From Lentisphaeria bacterium (lineage in GTDB: Bacteria; Verrucomicrobiota; Lentisphaeria; Victivallales; Victivallaceae), in assembly GCA_022009855.1 (NCBI GenBank), contig CP091727.1, forward strand, positions 558,001-622,000: a stretch of 64,000 nucleotides of DNA. Reading direction: 5' to 3'. Of the stretch, positions 10,921 to 20,674 are shown one piece after another. The position numbers and the translations under genes were made by a program. How positions within the stretch are numbered: position 1 is the stretch's first letter; every line of letters starts with the position of its first letter. Below the pieces are notes generated by a model. The model was not told the origin of the DNA. It did not search any database and saw only the letters and a list, made by a program, of their open reading frames with translations.

Positions 10921-11692
10921 TCAGTCGACGGTTTCGTAGTAGAATCCGGTCCAGAAAAATTCCTTTGTATCCTCCCAGGTACATCTTCCCGGCAGGAGTG
11001 GTGGCGGCGTGGCCGTCGAGATAAGCGACGTTCAGCGCCATCCCGCCGTGCCGGGTGATCCACGGGTTCGTAACCGCCGATATCTCACAGCGGGCCGCAT
11101 TCAATCCCTGGATCGTCAGCAGCCGGCCGATCTCGCCACGGGAGGAATAAGCGAATTTGCCGCTGTCATCAATCATCAGAAAGGTCCGGGAAGGATATTT
11201 GGTGAAACCGGTCTTCCGGCGTTCCTGATTCGCCGCGGTGGGTATGGTGTTCAAATTTTTCCTCATATTGACGCTCCAGTTCATGCTGTAGCCGCTGTAA
11301 TAATTGGTTTCCGGTTTGAACCCCGGGCAGATGAAGGAATTTGCGCCGGAGGAATACAGATTCGTCACGATGTTTGAGGAAGTGGTCTTGTCGCCGGGAT
11401 GCGCATATCGCCACAGCAGCGGAATCCACGACGGCCCCCAGGTGAAGGATTCGCCGGGATTGTTGGTGGCCAGCGGAATGTAATCCTCGTATTCCATCGA
11501 ATACATGCTGCAATACTGACCGAGCTGCTTGACGTTGGCAAGACAGCGGGTGGTCATGCCCCGCTCCCGCGCTTTGGTCAGCGCCGGAAGAAGCATCGCC
11601 GCCAGAATCGCGATGATCGCGATTACAACCAGGAGTTCAATCAAAGTAAAAAAAATCCACACCTTCTTCGAATTTTTCTTCCGTATGCTCAT
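10921..11692 (-). CDS. Pseudopilin with H-X(9-10)-DG motif
   Basis: The signature FFTLIELLVVIAIIAILAAM follows a short basic leader (MSIRKKNSKKVWI). MLLPALTKARERGMTTRCLANVKQ comes next, and HGGMALNVAYLDGHAA lies near the C-terminus. Phe, not Gly, occupies -1. As given, the frame runs to 10844. One base removed near 10975 gives the tail WEDTKEFFWTGFYYETVD and a stop at 10921, a more natural end for the family. It sits between the GH99-like gene and the GH39-like gene in a leftward operon. Confidence 0.82.
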
Positions 11693-11794
11693 CGTTATCC
11701 TCCTGTCCGTTTTTCACGACCGCCTCCTGCCGCACCGTGCCCGCTGGACTCCGGCCGGACGGAGGGGAACTCCGCGCGGCCGGATATTGCAAAA

Positions 11795-12924
11795 CTACCG
11801 GGTGCCGAACACGTTCCGAATCGCTTCAAGATACCCGTAGCCGAACCGGGTATCCGGCTCCAGATAAGCTCCTTCGGTCCATTCGTTCCAGCAGGCGATC
11901 TGGATCATTTCGCTTTTGGAGATTCCCTGATCGCAAAGGGATTTCATAGCCTGCAGCGCCTCCTGAAAGAGCTCCGGCGTGTTGTCCACCACAATCGGTC
12001 GGAATGGATAACCACGGGAGAGATCGTAGATGTCGGACTGCACCGTGCGCGGACTGGAATCCCATCCCTGCGCGACCAGCGGGGAACAGGGCAGCGAGAA
12101 CCAGCGGCAGAACTCCTCCTGACGCGGCAGCGCCTGGCGCATCCAGCTGAGATAGTCCACCTTCAACTGCTGTTCCCACCCGGGGAACCCCCATCCGTAG
12201 TTCGAAATGGAGTTGAATCCCACCCGTTTCAGCACGGCCTCGTGCTCCGCCAGAATCTCCGGAGTGTGCCCCGGCGCCGTGCAGTGTGCGTTGAGATTGA
12301 GTTCCCCCAGCCCGGCGTTCTCTACTTTCGCCCGGAATTCCCGGAAAAGTTCCGCGGTCGCCTCTTCGCCGCCGAAACCGGCGATCAGCTTGAGCGGCTG
12401 CCAGAAGGAGAAGTACAACCCGCCGTCCACCCGCAGGTAGTTGGGCTGGCGGAAATAGTGTTCGATATAGAAATCGCACCAGGTGCGGAAGGTTTCCGGC
12501 GTGATGGTCTCGCCGTCCCAGTTCTTCTCGGCCGGTTTCCAGTAGTTCCCCGGATGCGCATAGATCGGATTGTGGTTGCACCACATCAGGGCGAACTGCA
12601 CGTCGCCGCAGTTCGAGCCTTCAGAAATCCGTTGTCCAGCGCGCGGGCCCGGTACGGACCGTCGTTGAAACAATACCAGTCGAAGATGAACGCATCCACC
12701 CCATACTGTTTTGCCGCGGCGATCTTCTGCCCCATCACCTCCGGTCGCGATTCATCCTGATACCCCCACAGCGGGATCCGCGGCTGCTCATGGCCGGGGA
12801 AACGGGGCGTGGCGTACTCGGCGACCCGCCATTCGGTCCATCCCTTCCCATGCAGCGCTTCGATGCGCGGATCAGAATGCCAGTTCGGGAAATAGTAGGC
12901 GGCGACAATCGGTCTTTTCTTCAT
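11795..12924 (-). CDS. GH99-like / WbsX-type glycoside hydrolase
   Basis: The N-terminus AAYYFPNWHSDPRIEALHGK, then WTEWRVAEYATPRFPGHEQ and DAFIFDWYCFNDGP, matches the GH99-like (WbsX) barrel. Later segments are FALMWCNHNPIY, YLRVDGGLYFSFWQP and the C-terminal ACWNEWTEGAYLEPD typical of this family. No signal peptide is evident, so it may act inside the cell or on a glycan intermediate. One frame break near 12605 at an A run (CTGAAGG, where one more A restores the frame) separates the N-terminal 105 residues. It is the first gene after the AraC regulator in a leftward cluster and precedes the pseudopilin. Confidence 0.78.
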
Positions 12925-12996
12925 GATTCATCCATTCTCTTTTTTTGCGTTTTCAGCGCTCTATCCTCTATTATATGCTGAAAACGGGAAAAAGCA

Positions 12997-13011
12997 TGGA
13001 TAATATTTCCA
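12997..13011. promoter_or_regulatory. Near-palindrome related to the lacI operator
   Basis: TGGATAATATTTCCA lies between the AraC gene end and the GH99-like start. It shares both outer half-sites with the perfect palindrome at 6552-6565. It may be an operator for the hydrolase operon. Confidence 0.3.
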
Positions 13012-13071
13012 TTTCATTCCGCAGATGGAAACAAGATCAATCAGAGCCATTTTTTCGAAAGGCGAGCGGTG

Positions 13072-13903
13072 TCATTCCGTTTGCCGATGGAAATTCCGGA
13101 AGAAGCAGGAGAGGTCGCGGAAACCGCATTTGTAACAGACTTCGGTGACGGCGAGATCCGTTTCCCGCAACATCCGCTGTGCCTCCTTCAGCCGCAGGCG
13201 GTTCAGTTCGGACATGATGGTCGAACCGCTTTCCCCGGCGATACAGACGGCAGAGGTGGCTTTTGGAAACGCCGAACTTCTCCGCCGTCTCATCCAGTGA
13301 AAACGGCTCGGTGCAATGCTCCTCGATCTGCTGTTTCAGGGTGTTGTAAATATCCCCCGACTTGAATTTCAGCATTCCCTTCTGCGCATTCCGGGAGAGT
13401 TGAATCAAAAGATCGGTAAGAAGCAGTTCGAGAGTAACGTGATAGTTCTCCTCGCACACCCGGTACTCGGCCAGCATGCGGAGAAACAGCTTCTCCAATT
13501 CCTTTACGCAGGGGAACACGTAGAGGCCGCTCATCGTGGGTTCCGCCTCGTTGAAGATGGAGAAAAATCCGCTGCGGTTCTTCAACTTCGCCAGATTCTC
13601 CCGGATGAACTCCGGCAGGAACAGGATGTTGCAGACATCCAGCGAGGCTCCGAGAATTCGATAGGTCGTTTCAAAGCGCGGATGAGCCAGAATCACCGTT
13701 CCGGGTTGAATCGGATAACACCTGCCGTCGACCAGATACTCCCCCTCTCCATGAAAAAAATAGACGATCTTGTAGAATTCGCGCACATGGTACTGATCCG
13801 GCGGGAAATCGCCCGGGCGGTGGCAATGCCGCCCGATGGAGAACGGAAACTTCCGCTTTAAATATACGGAACGTGGATACACGATCGGCTGCTGATTCTT
13901 CAT
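13072..13903 (-). CDS. AraC-family regulator with cupin-like sensor
   Basis: The start at 13903 (MKNQQPIVYPRSVYL) has a G-rich ribosome site. The N-terminal domain is cupin-like (HVREFYKIVYFFHGEGEYLV, in two parts, then RCYPIQPGTVILAHP), as in sugar-responsive AraC proteins. The C-terminal double helix-turn-helix reads SLDETAEKFGVSKSHLCRLY and LAVTEVCYKCGFRDLSCFF. A break at GGGG near 13245 separates the two halves of the second domain. Three Gs give YRRESGSTIM and restore the protein. It lies upstream of the GH99-like gene on the same strand and probably controls that hydrolase/pseudopilin cluster. Confidence 0.8.
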
Positions 13904-14036
13904 ATCGCCCCCCGTTTTTGCCGAATTCCCCGGACAACAGGCGTACCCTCCCGTGCGAAAAGGGATCCCATTCTCACACCATTCCCGGGAGCCGGCCGCA
14001 TCAGGCTCCGTTTCACCATCCGTTTCTTCCCCCGTC

Positions 14037-15281
14037 TCATTCGTCGGAAATGCGGAGGAGCTCCTCCGGAATCTCCTCCGCGCCCTCCTCCCGGCAAACC
14101 GTGCAGTTGCGCAGCTCGATCCGCTCCCCGTTGCGAATGCACCAGACCGCCTGCGGGACGTGATCGGTGCGTTCGGTAAAATCATACCCCGGCTCCTCCC
14201 ATACGGTTCCGGGGGCTTTCCCGGTCCAGCGCAGAGCAATCCGGTCGAAACAGAGATCCCTGATGTCTCCGGGTTCATACGCATCGATCAGATTGCCGAC
14301 GCTCACAGTGCCGCGGATCTGCGAAAAAGTGATTCCCCGGATCTGCCGGGAAACCTTTCCGGCGGTACGCCCCCAGGCGTTGCTGTGGATCGAAAACGGT
14401 CGCTCCGCCTCGATGAACAGCTGCGAGAAAATACACTCCTCTATCTGCAGCGACGCTCCGGTCCAGTATTGGATCGCCATACAGATTCCGGTGCGGGAGC
14501 CGACGATGGAACAGTTGTTCATCAAAATACGGCGTATCGTTCCGGTGCCGACGCCGATCCGGACCGCATTGCAGACCGTCGTCAGAACGCAGTTGGTGAT
14601 GGTGATGTTTTCACAGACCGGCTCGGCAATGCCGTGGTCGGCGCTGGCACGGATTGCGATGCAGTCGTCGCCGGTTTCGATGATACAGTCGCTGACGGTC
14701 ACTCTGCGGCAGGAATCCAGATCCAACCCGTCGCCGTTCGGCGTAGCCATCGGATTGACGATGCGCACTCCATGTATCCGGACCTCTTCGCAGCCGTAGA
14801 GGAAGCAGTTCCAGTAAGGGGAATTGGTCAGCTCGACATCGGTGATCGTCACGTTCCGGCAGCGGCGCAGAAAGAGCATCTGCCCGGGACGCCAGGTGAT
14901 CGTCTCATAGGAGCAGACCAGGTCGGCGGGCAGTTCATAAAATGCACTCCGATTGCCGTCGATCCGGCCGCCGCCCCGGATGGTGATGTTGCAACAGCCG
15001 TCCGCAATCAGGAGATGGGCGCCGGAAACCGCCTCGGTCGGGTAGACGTGATTCGCCGGAGCAAAATCATCCGGATTGTAATCCCCGCGGTCCGGACTGG
15101 CTAAGAGAACGGCACCCGGTTCCAGTTCCAGCGTCGTGAAATCCCGAAGATAGAGAGTTCCACATCGATAGGTCCCGGCGGGGAAGCGGGTGATGCCTCC
15201 GGCATCGATGGCACGCTGAACCGCGGCGGTATCATCGGCACTGCCGTTTCCTGCGGCTCCGAACGTTCTCACATCTGACAT
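14037..15281 (-). CDS. GH28 polygalacturonase-like glycoside hydrolase
   Basis: MSDVRTFGAAGNGSADDTAA is the classic pectate-lyase-superfamily N-terminus, and an AGGAG site supports the start at 15281. Parallel beta-helix repeats follow, with GRIDGNRSAF, ITDVELTNSPYWNCFLYGC, the catalytic-region NPMATPNGDGLDLDSC, IETGDDCIAIRA and SIVGSRTGICMA. The paired Asp residues in NGDGLD and GDDCIA match the GH28 active site. There is no signal peptide, so it may act on imported oligogalacturonides or leave the cell another way. The frame is intact at 414 residues, and an in-frame extension upstream to 15629 looks non-coding. It is divergent from the MATE exporter. Confidence 0.85.
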   Translation of the reverse strand: MSDVRTFGAAGNGSADDTAAVQRAIDAGGITRFPAGTYRCGTLYLRDFTTLELEPGAVLLASPDRGDYNPDDFAPANHVYPTEAVSGAHLLIADGCCNITIRGGGRIDGNRSAFYELPADLVCSYETITWRPGQMLFLRRCRNVTITDVELTNSPYWNCFLYGCEEVRIHGVRIVNPMATPNGDGLDLDSCRRVTVSDCIIETGDDCIAIRASADHGIAEPVCENITITNCVLTTVCNAVRIGVGTGTIRRILMNNCSIVGSRTGICMAIQYWTGASLQIEECIFSQLFIEAERPFSIHSNAWGRTAGKVSRQIRGITFSQIRGTVSVGNLIDAYEPGDIRDLCFDRIALRWTGKAPGTVWEEPGYDFTERTDHVPQAVWCIRNGERIELRNCTVCREEGAEEIPEELLRISDE

Positions 15282-15548
15282 TTCGGCAACTCCTTCTGCC
15301 GCGGGAAATAAAATTTCATCAATCATCCTCTTCTCCACTGTTCCTGCAACCGCGCGGAGAAAGTCGGCCGGGTCCCGCCCCCAGCCGTCATGGTACGCCG
15401 TCATATCATACCACAGTTTTTCCCCGGTGTCAAGGCCGGAAGTGCGCCGCAACTCGCCGGCCCGGCGGAAAAGCTCCCGCCGGGGAGCGCGCGTCCCCCC
15501 ATGACCTTCAGACGCGATGATTTTCCGGCAGTTTGCCGCATTCGGGAG

Positions 15549-15577
15549 TTGCTTTTTCGCCGGACGGCAATTATAGT
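15549..15577 (+). promoter_or_regulatory. Candidate promoter for the MATE gene
   Basis: TTGCTT and TATAGT are separated by 17 bases, ending 66 bases before the start at 15644. The rest of the 15282-15643 gap contains nothing else that I recognise. Confidence 0.35.
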
Positions 15578-15643
15578 AAGAAAACGTTTTTCCCTGAATA
15601 CGACCTCCTATTACAAACATCGCAAACACATCCGGTCCCTGGC

Positions 15644-17003
15644 ATGAATTTTCCCTATCCGCTGAACAACCGTGTTTTCAACAGGAAACTTCTGGCGCTG
15701 GCCTTTCCGATCACCCTGCAGAACCTGATGCTCGCGCTGGTCGCGGCGGCGGACGCGGTGATGCTGGGCAGAGTCAGCCAGAGCGCCATGGCGGCAGTCT
15801 CGCTCGCCACTCAGATTCAGTTCGTTCAGAACATGCTGCTCGGCGCAATCGTCTGTGGAGTCGGAATCCTCGGCGCCCAGTACTGGGGCAGGAAAGATGT
15901 AAAGATGCTTGAGAAGATCTTCGGCCTGAGCATTCACGAATCGCTGCTGGTCTCGATCGCGTTCTTCATCGGCTGCCGCTGGTTTCCGGAAAAGCTCATG
16001 CTGCTTTTCGCCCACGATCCGGAACTGGTCAGAATCGGCGCGGAATATCTGCGGGTCGCCAGCTGGTCCTACCTGCTCACCGGCCTGTCCCAATGCTACC
16101 TGGCGATCATGCGCGTCAGTGAACACGCCTCCCGTTCGGCCTGGATCAGTTCCGGAGCGGTCATCCTGAACATCATTCTGAATTCCATCTTTATCTTCGG
16201 CCTCTGCGGCGCTCCGGCAATGGGAGGAAAGGCGCGGCGCTGGCAACCGTTCTCGCCCGGGTCATCGAACTCGGCTGGTGCATTTCATCCAGTTTGGAGA
16301 AGAGCTTCATTCCGCTGAAGCTCCGGGCGGTCTTCACCTTCAGCAGACCGCTTTTTTCTGGACTTCTGGCGCTATACGCTTCCGGTGCTGGGCAGTTTTC
16401 TGCTCTGGGGGATCGGCTTCACCTCCTACACGGCAATCATGGGTCATATGGGAGCGGATGCGGCCGCGGCCAACGCGGTGGCCGCCGTGGTCCGGGACAT
16501 CATGTGCTGCCTCTGCAACGGGATTGCCGCCGGTGCCGGAATCCTGATCGGCAATGAGCTCGGCGCCGGCAATCTCCTCCGCGGCAAAAAAGTACGGCGA
16601 CCGGGCAATGATCCTCTCGTTTCTGATTGGACTGCTCTCGACCTTCGTGATTCTCTGCACCATTCCCCTGGTGTCGCATTACATGAAGCTGACCGAGCAG
16701 GCACACCACTACATGGTGGGGATGTTCGTCATTCTCTCCGTCTACATGATCGGACGCTGCGTCTGCACCGTCGTAATCAACGGAATCTTCTCCTCCGGCG
16801 GCGATACTCTGTTCGATGTGTACAGTCTGGCGGTCTGCATGTGGGGAATCGCCCTGCCCTGCGCCTTTCTCGGCGCGTTCTGGTTCCACCTGCCGGTTCT
16901 GGTGGTCTACGCCTGCACCTGCCTGGATGAGGTCGGCAAAGTTCCCTGGGTCATGTTGCATTATCGCAAGTACAGGTGGGTCAAGAACATCACCCGGGGA
17001 TGA
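15644..17003 (+). CDS. MATE-family multidrug/solute exporter
   Basis: The start MNFPYPLNNRVFNRKLLALA is followed by MATE features: FPITLQNLMLALVAAADAVM, LGRVSQSAMAAVSLATQIQF, GAQYWGRKDVK and, in the second half, NELGAGN. About 12 membrane segments are visible over some 450 residues, the normal MATE length. Frame breaks are near 16225 (GG for GGG), 16355 (extra T) and 16600 (AAAAAA for AAAAA). All three repairs give continuous homology through GGKGAALATVLARVIELG, LDFWRYTLPVLGSFLLWG and LLRGKKYGDRAM. Transport is cation-coupled in this family; the substrate is unknown. It is a monocistronic unit before the Tad locus. Confidence 0.85.
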
Positions 17004-17064
17004 CCCGTCCGGAGACGGCAGCCGGACCGGACGACAATTTGACGCTTTGTTTGCAGAACGGATC

Positions 17065-17092
17065 TTGACTTTTTCCGAACAACGTATATATT
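17065..17092 (+). promoter_or_regulatory. Sigma-70-type promoter of the rightward Tad operon
   Basis: TTGACT (5 of 6 to consensus) and TATATT (5 of 6) are separated by 16 bases, placing the start about 33 bases upstream of the first pilin ATG. It is the best promoter match ahead of the rightward pilus operon. Confidence 0.6.
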
Positions 17093-17131
17093 GATTGCAG
17101 CGCAAAATTTTATCGTCAAGGGGAGTCTAGT

Positions 17132-17385
17132 ATGCGAAATATCACCAGAAAACATGCTGTGATGATGGAATACGTCATCATCGCCGTCCTGATCGCCGCC
17201 GCAGTCGTCGTCGCAGTCATCATGTTCGGCAAGAATGTCTCCAAGGAGATGAACGTCGCGACCCAGGCCATGAGTGACGCCAGGGGTGCGGAAGACTCTC
17301 AGAAAGAGGTGGAGACCGGGACCTCTCAGGACATCAAGAAGGCCAATGGAGCACGAAAAAGGCCATGCACAACTACGACAGGTAA
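17132..17385 (+). CDS. flp1: Flp/Tad-type major pilin 1
   Basis: A short basic leader (MRNITRKH) is followed by AVMMEYVIIAVLIAAAVVVA, the Flp pilin hydrophobic helix with the conserved Glu-Tyr at +5/+6. The -1 residue is His where Flp pilins normally have Gly. An AAGGGGAG ribosome site precedes the ATG. As given, the frame runs to 17419. Removing one G near 17350 and one A near 17358 gives the tail KKANEHEKAMHNYDR and a stop at 17385, identical to the tail of pilin 2. It is exported, cleaved by the prepilin peptidase at 17744 and assembled into the pilus. It is the first gene after the promoter. Confidence 0.85.
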
Positions 17386-17415
17386 TGTCGACCTGTCCAG
17401 AACGGGGAACGCAGA

Positions 17416-17667
17416 ATGAAAACCATCACCAGAAAACACGCCGTGATGATGGAATACGTCATCATCGCCGTCCTGATCGCCGCCGCGGTTGTCGTCGCAG
17501 TCATCATGTTCGGCAAAAACGTCTCCCATGAGATGAACGTGGCGACCAAGGCGATGAGTGACGCAAAAAGGAGCGGAAAACTATCAATCCGAACTGGAAA
17601 AGAATTCAGTTCAGGACATCAAAAAGCCAACGAGCACGAAAAGGCGATGCATAATTACGACAGGTAA
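17416..17667 (+). CDS. flp2: Flp/Tad-type major pilin 2 (tandem paralogue)
   Basis: The first 31 residues after the Met differ from pilin 1 only in the leader (MKTITRKH), and the hydrophobic helix is identical. Two compensating indels (near 17568 and in an A run near 17630) scramble only the middle. Restored, it reads KGAENYQSELEKNSVQDIKK and ends KANEHEKAMHNYDR. The gene follows pilin 1 by 30 bases and precedes a terminator at 17693. DNA identity over the first 100 bases is very high, which points to a recent duplication or gene conversion. Confidence 0.83.
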   Translation: MKTITRKHAVMMEYVIIAVLIAAAVVVAVIMFGKNVSHEMNVATKAMSDAKRSGKLSIRTGKEFSSGHQKANEHEKAMHNYDR

Positions 17668-17692
17668 TTTCCTGTTTCAGCGGCAAATCCTG

Positions 17693-17727
17693 GACGGATG
17701 CTCGTTTGTCGGGTATCCGTCTTTTTT
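17693..17727 (+). terminator. Intrinsic terminator/attenuator between the pilins and the assembly genes
   Basis: The stem GACGGATGC pairs with GTATCCGTC (9 pairs including one G-T) around an 11-base loop, and TTTTTT follows. It lies directly after pilin 2 and before the peptidase, which would make pilin mRNA more abundant than assembly mRNA, with readthrough supplying the rest. Confidence 0.65.
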
Positions 17728-17743
17728 ATGGAACGGATTGTGG

Positions 17744-18278
17744 ATGGACCATCTGACCCTCGGAAAAATCATTCTGGCCACCCCCTGGCTGATCTGGCTT
17801 TCGGTATATGATTTCCGGAAACACCAGCTTCCGAATGCGTGGGTGTTCGGGGAGTCCTGGTGGCGGCGGCGATCGCGCTGGGGGTTGGGGTGAACTACCT
17901 CTTCGCCTCTCTGGTCACCGCGTTCCTCTCGTCGCTGTTTCTGCTGCTGCCGTTCTTTCTGCGGGCGGCGGGAGCCGGGGATGTCAAGATGCTCTTCGCC
18001 GCCGGACTGATTGCCGGTCCGGGCAACACGCTCAATCTGATTCTGCTGGTTTCGATGGCGGGGCTGCTTCTCGCCCTGTTCATGCTGTTGTTCCGCAAGG
18101 TGAATCCGGCAAGGGTGAAGCACTACTGCCGCACCCTCTTCGACTTCCGCTATGACCGCGCCGAGGGCAGAAAAAAATCTGCCGCCGCCGGAAACCGAGA
18201 GCTGCCGGGTACCGTTCGGCGCCGCCATCGCCGCCGGACTCTTCCTCAATCTGTTCATTCAGCTGCTCTATTCGCTGA
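17744..18278 (+). CDS. tadV: Prepilin peptidase, A24 family (TadV/CpaA-like)
   Basis: The two Asp motifs of the aspartyl prepilin peptidases are present: VYDFRKHQLPN near the start and GAGDVKMLFAAG in the middle. Four to six hydrophobic segments surround them (ASLVTAFLSSLFLLLPFFL; LILLVSMAGLLLALFML). Frame breaks occur at GGGG near 17850 and at an A run near 18170. The start may also be the in-frame TTG at 17738. In the last frame no stop separates it from the next gene, and a TGA one frame over at 18276 is the likely natural end. The enzyme cleaves the Flp leaders and, given its partners, must accept His or Arg at -1. Confidence 0.75.
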
Positions 18279-18286
18279 GGAGGGAA

Positions 18287-18963
18287 ATGAGCCGGAGACG
18301 GTCATTGTGGAAAGATTCCCGGGGGGCGGCGCTGCTGGAATTCGTCTTCTGCTTCCCGATTCTCTTTGTGCTGTTCCTCTTTGCGATGCAGTTCGCCTAC
18401 ATCATGATCACCTGGCAGGTGGTGCACTACTCCGCCTACATGGGAGCGCGTTCGGCCATGACCGTCAACAACCTCCAGCGCAAGAGCCGGGCGGAAACCG
18501 TGGTGAAGCGGATTCTCGCGGTCGTCTCCGCGTCGCCGTCGGACTCCAGCGATGCAAAGAATCGCGCCGACGACAAATACATCCGGCTCGACGGCTGGGG
18601 AGGCTCCCGAACACCAAATACCTCGACGACCAGGTGAAGGTGGAGATTCCGCTGACCGACCTCGATCCCCGCGGTCTCCAATGCACGGTCAAGTTCAAGA
18701 TGTTTCTGCTGGTGCCGGTCGCAGGCCGGATCATCAGCTTCTTCGCCAAAGATAACAAGGACGAAGAGGAGAGCAAGTGGAGCGAAAAGCTCGACCAGCA
18801 GTCCTACGCGCTCAATCCCGCTTTACTGGCTCAGTACGCCAATGAGATGGAGGTCAAAGGCTCCGATAAGAAGGAGAAGCTGAAATATCCGTATATCACG
18901 CTCACCTCGACCAGTGTGATCGCGATTCCGTATGCAACGAAATTCTATCCGGTGACCCGATGA
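18287..18963 (+). CDS. tadE: TadE-like minor pseudopilin
   Basis: AGGAGG precedes the start. After a basic leader (MSRRRSLWKDSRG) comes AALLEFVFCFPILFVLFLFA, the TadE-type N-terminal helix with Glu at +5. A soluble domain follows and ends TSVIAIPYATKFYPVTR. A frame break at GGGG near 18600 divides it, and one more G restores DGWGRLPNTKYLDDQVKVEI. It overlaps the next gene by ATGA at 18960. TadE-type pseudopilins are minor pilus components needed for assembly. Confidence 0.75.
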
Positions 18964-20671
18964 GCAGCGCATATCCGACCATATTCACCGTCTTTGCCGG
19001 CAAATGCGGGGAGCTGGCCACCGACACCCGGGGGGCGGCACTGGCGATTACGCTCGCCTTCGTGATGCCGGTCTATCTGCTGGTGATCGGAATCTACGGC
19101 ATCGGCGAGGTGGTGCGCAACAAGATCGAACTGCAGAATGCGGCGGATGCGGCAGCTTATTCCGCCGCGGTGGTGCAGGCGGACTACCTCAGCCGGATGG
19201 CGACCGTTAACAAGGCGATGGCATGGACCTACGTCGACCTGCAGAAACGCTCGCTCGACCTGGCGATGGACCTCTTCTGCAATTATATCTTTATCCAGTT
19301 CCAGAAAGATCTCAACACGGCGCGACAGCGGAACACTCCGTGCCACATGCATGAGCCGGGGCTCCATTACAATTGCGGTACCGACATTCTGGTGAACAGT
19401 TTATTTCTGGAAATTGCCGGCACCGGAGCCGGGATTCCTGAACTGGCGAAAAAAATTCAATGGTCAGTCACTCACTCAACGTTTTCTACTGTTGCAAGCT
19501 TTCCATACCCTCAGCGCGCAGTTCAAGGGGAAAAGGCTCCGTCACCAATACGCCGAAAGTGGCGGAATACAGTCTGAACATCACCAAGATGATGGCAAAA
19601 CTCAACAAACTGCGGCAGGAGTATCCGAAGATGGTCAAACAGACCGCGCAGCAGATCGCCATCGCCAACATGATGGAGTGCAAAGACGACTATTTTGTCA
19701 ACGTCTCCATGGGCAACACCGACACCGGGTTCCTCACGATGATGGGCACGGAGGAGAACGAGAAAACCTTCATCTCCTTTGCCGATCCCACCTTGAAGGA
19801 TTTCTCGCCGAAGAAGGTGTTCGGCCCGGGGACGGACGACTGGATCGTCCGCAAAACGCTTCCCGGTTTCTGGCGCGTCTACAGGCAGACGAAAACCCAC
19901 CTGTATGCGAAATGGGACTGGTTCTGGACCCGCTGGGTCCATGTCAATCTGGGGAGATCCAGCTGCATCTTCCGCCGATATTCGGCGGCGCCATCGGTCA
20001 GGGACACCCGGAGTATCACGGATACGACAGCTTTTTTTCCGCTGATTAAAAAGATCTGCCGATCGGTCTGGCGGTGCCTCCGGCGATTCCGCTGACCTTG
20101 ACGCCGCTGTTCTTCGGCAAGGCCGGTTCGATCACGGTGGCGATCGCCCGCAGGACGAGCAATCCGTTCTCGGTGTTCAGCTGGAGCGGCCGCTCGCTCA
20201 CCGCGCCGTCGATCCTCTCGGCCTTCAATCCGAGCGTCGCGGGGGAAACCGGCCGGAGTACATGTGCGCCATCGCCTCCGCCCGTGCCGGATACAAGCTC
20301 TACGAGAAGGACAAGCAGAAGAAATTCAAAAGCGCCGACTACAACCTCGGCTACACCCCTCTCCAGCGGTGAAAAGGAGTGGAATCTGGTGGAAACCGAC
20401 TGGGACGGCGTCATGCTGCCGGTCAAAAACGCCTGGGATCTCTGCGCCGGAGCGGGCCAGCTTCAGGCGTTCACCATCGGCAGCGGCAACATTCTCAAGG
20501 AGATCATGCTCGACAAAAAAGAACTGGGTCGATGCGAAAGGGAAGAAGGTCGAAGAGAAGAACCTGCCCGACTGGGAGAAACTCAAGCCGCCCGCCGGCC
20601 TCATCACCGACAAGGAGGACAAGGACGGCAAACTCAAATGGGAGAAACTCCGGGACTATCTGGGACACTGA
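18960..20671 (+). CDS. tadG: TadG-like pilus assembly protein
   Basis: The N-terminus DTRGAALAITLAFVMPVYLL and the motif IELQNAADAAAYSAAVVQAD are hallmarks of TadG-type proteins: one N-terminal helix, then QNAADAAA. A long periplasmic domain follows, with recognisable segments MMAKLNKLRQEYPKMVKQTA, LTLTPLFFGKAGSITVAIAR and EWNLVETDWDGVMLPVKNAW, ending LKWEKLRDYLGH. It is broken about seven times (near 19455, 19545, 19965, 20060, 20255, 20360 and 20525), the worst-affected gene in the window. It overlaps tadE and abuts the next gene, so it belongs to the same operon. Full length would be about 570 residues. Confidence 0.65.
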
Positions 20672-20674
20672 AGA

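Noticed and set aside
13953..15104. Long plus-strand frame opposite GH28
   Set aside because: Shadow of the GH28 gene, which has all catalytic motifs; the shadow shows only Asp/Gly/Arg-rich sequence.
15282..15629. N-terminal extension of the GH28 protein
   Set aside because: The in-frame extension has no GH28-like sequence, and a good ribosome site supports the start at 15281.
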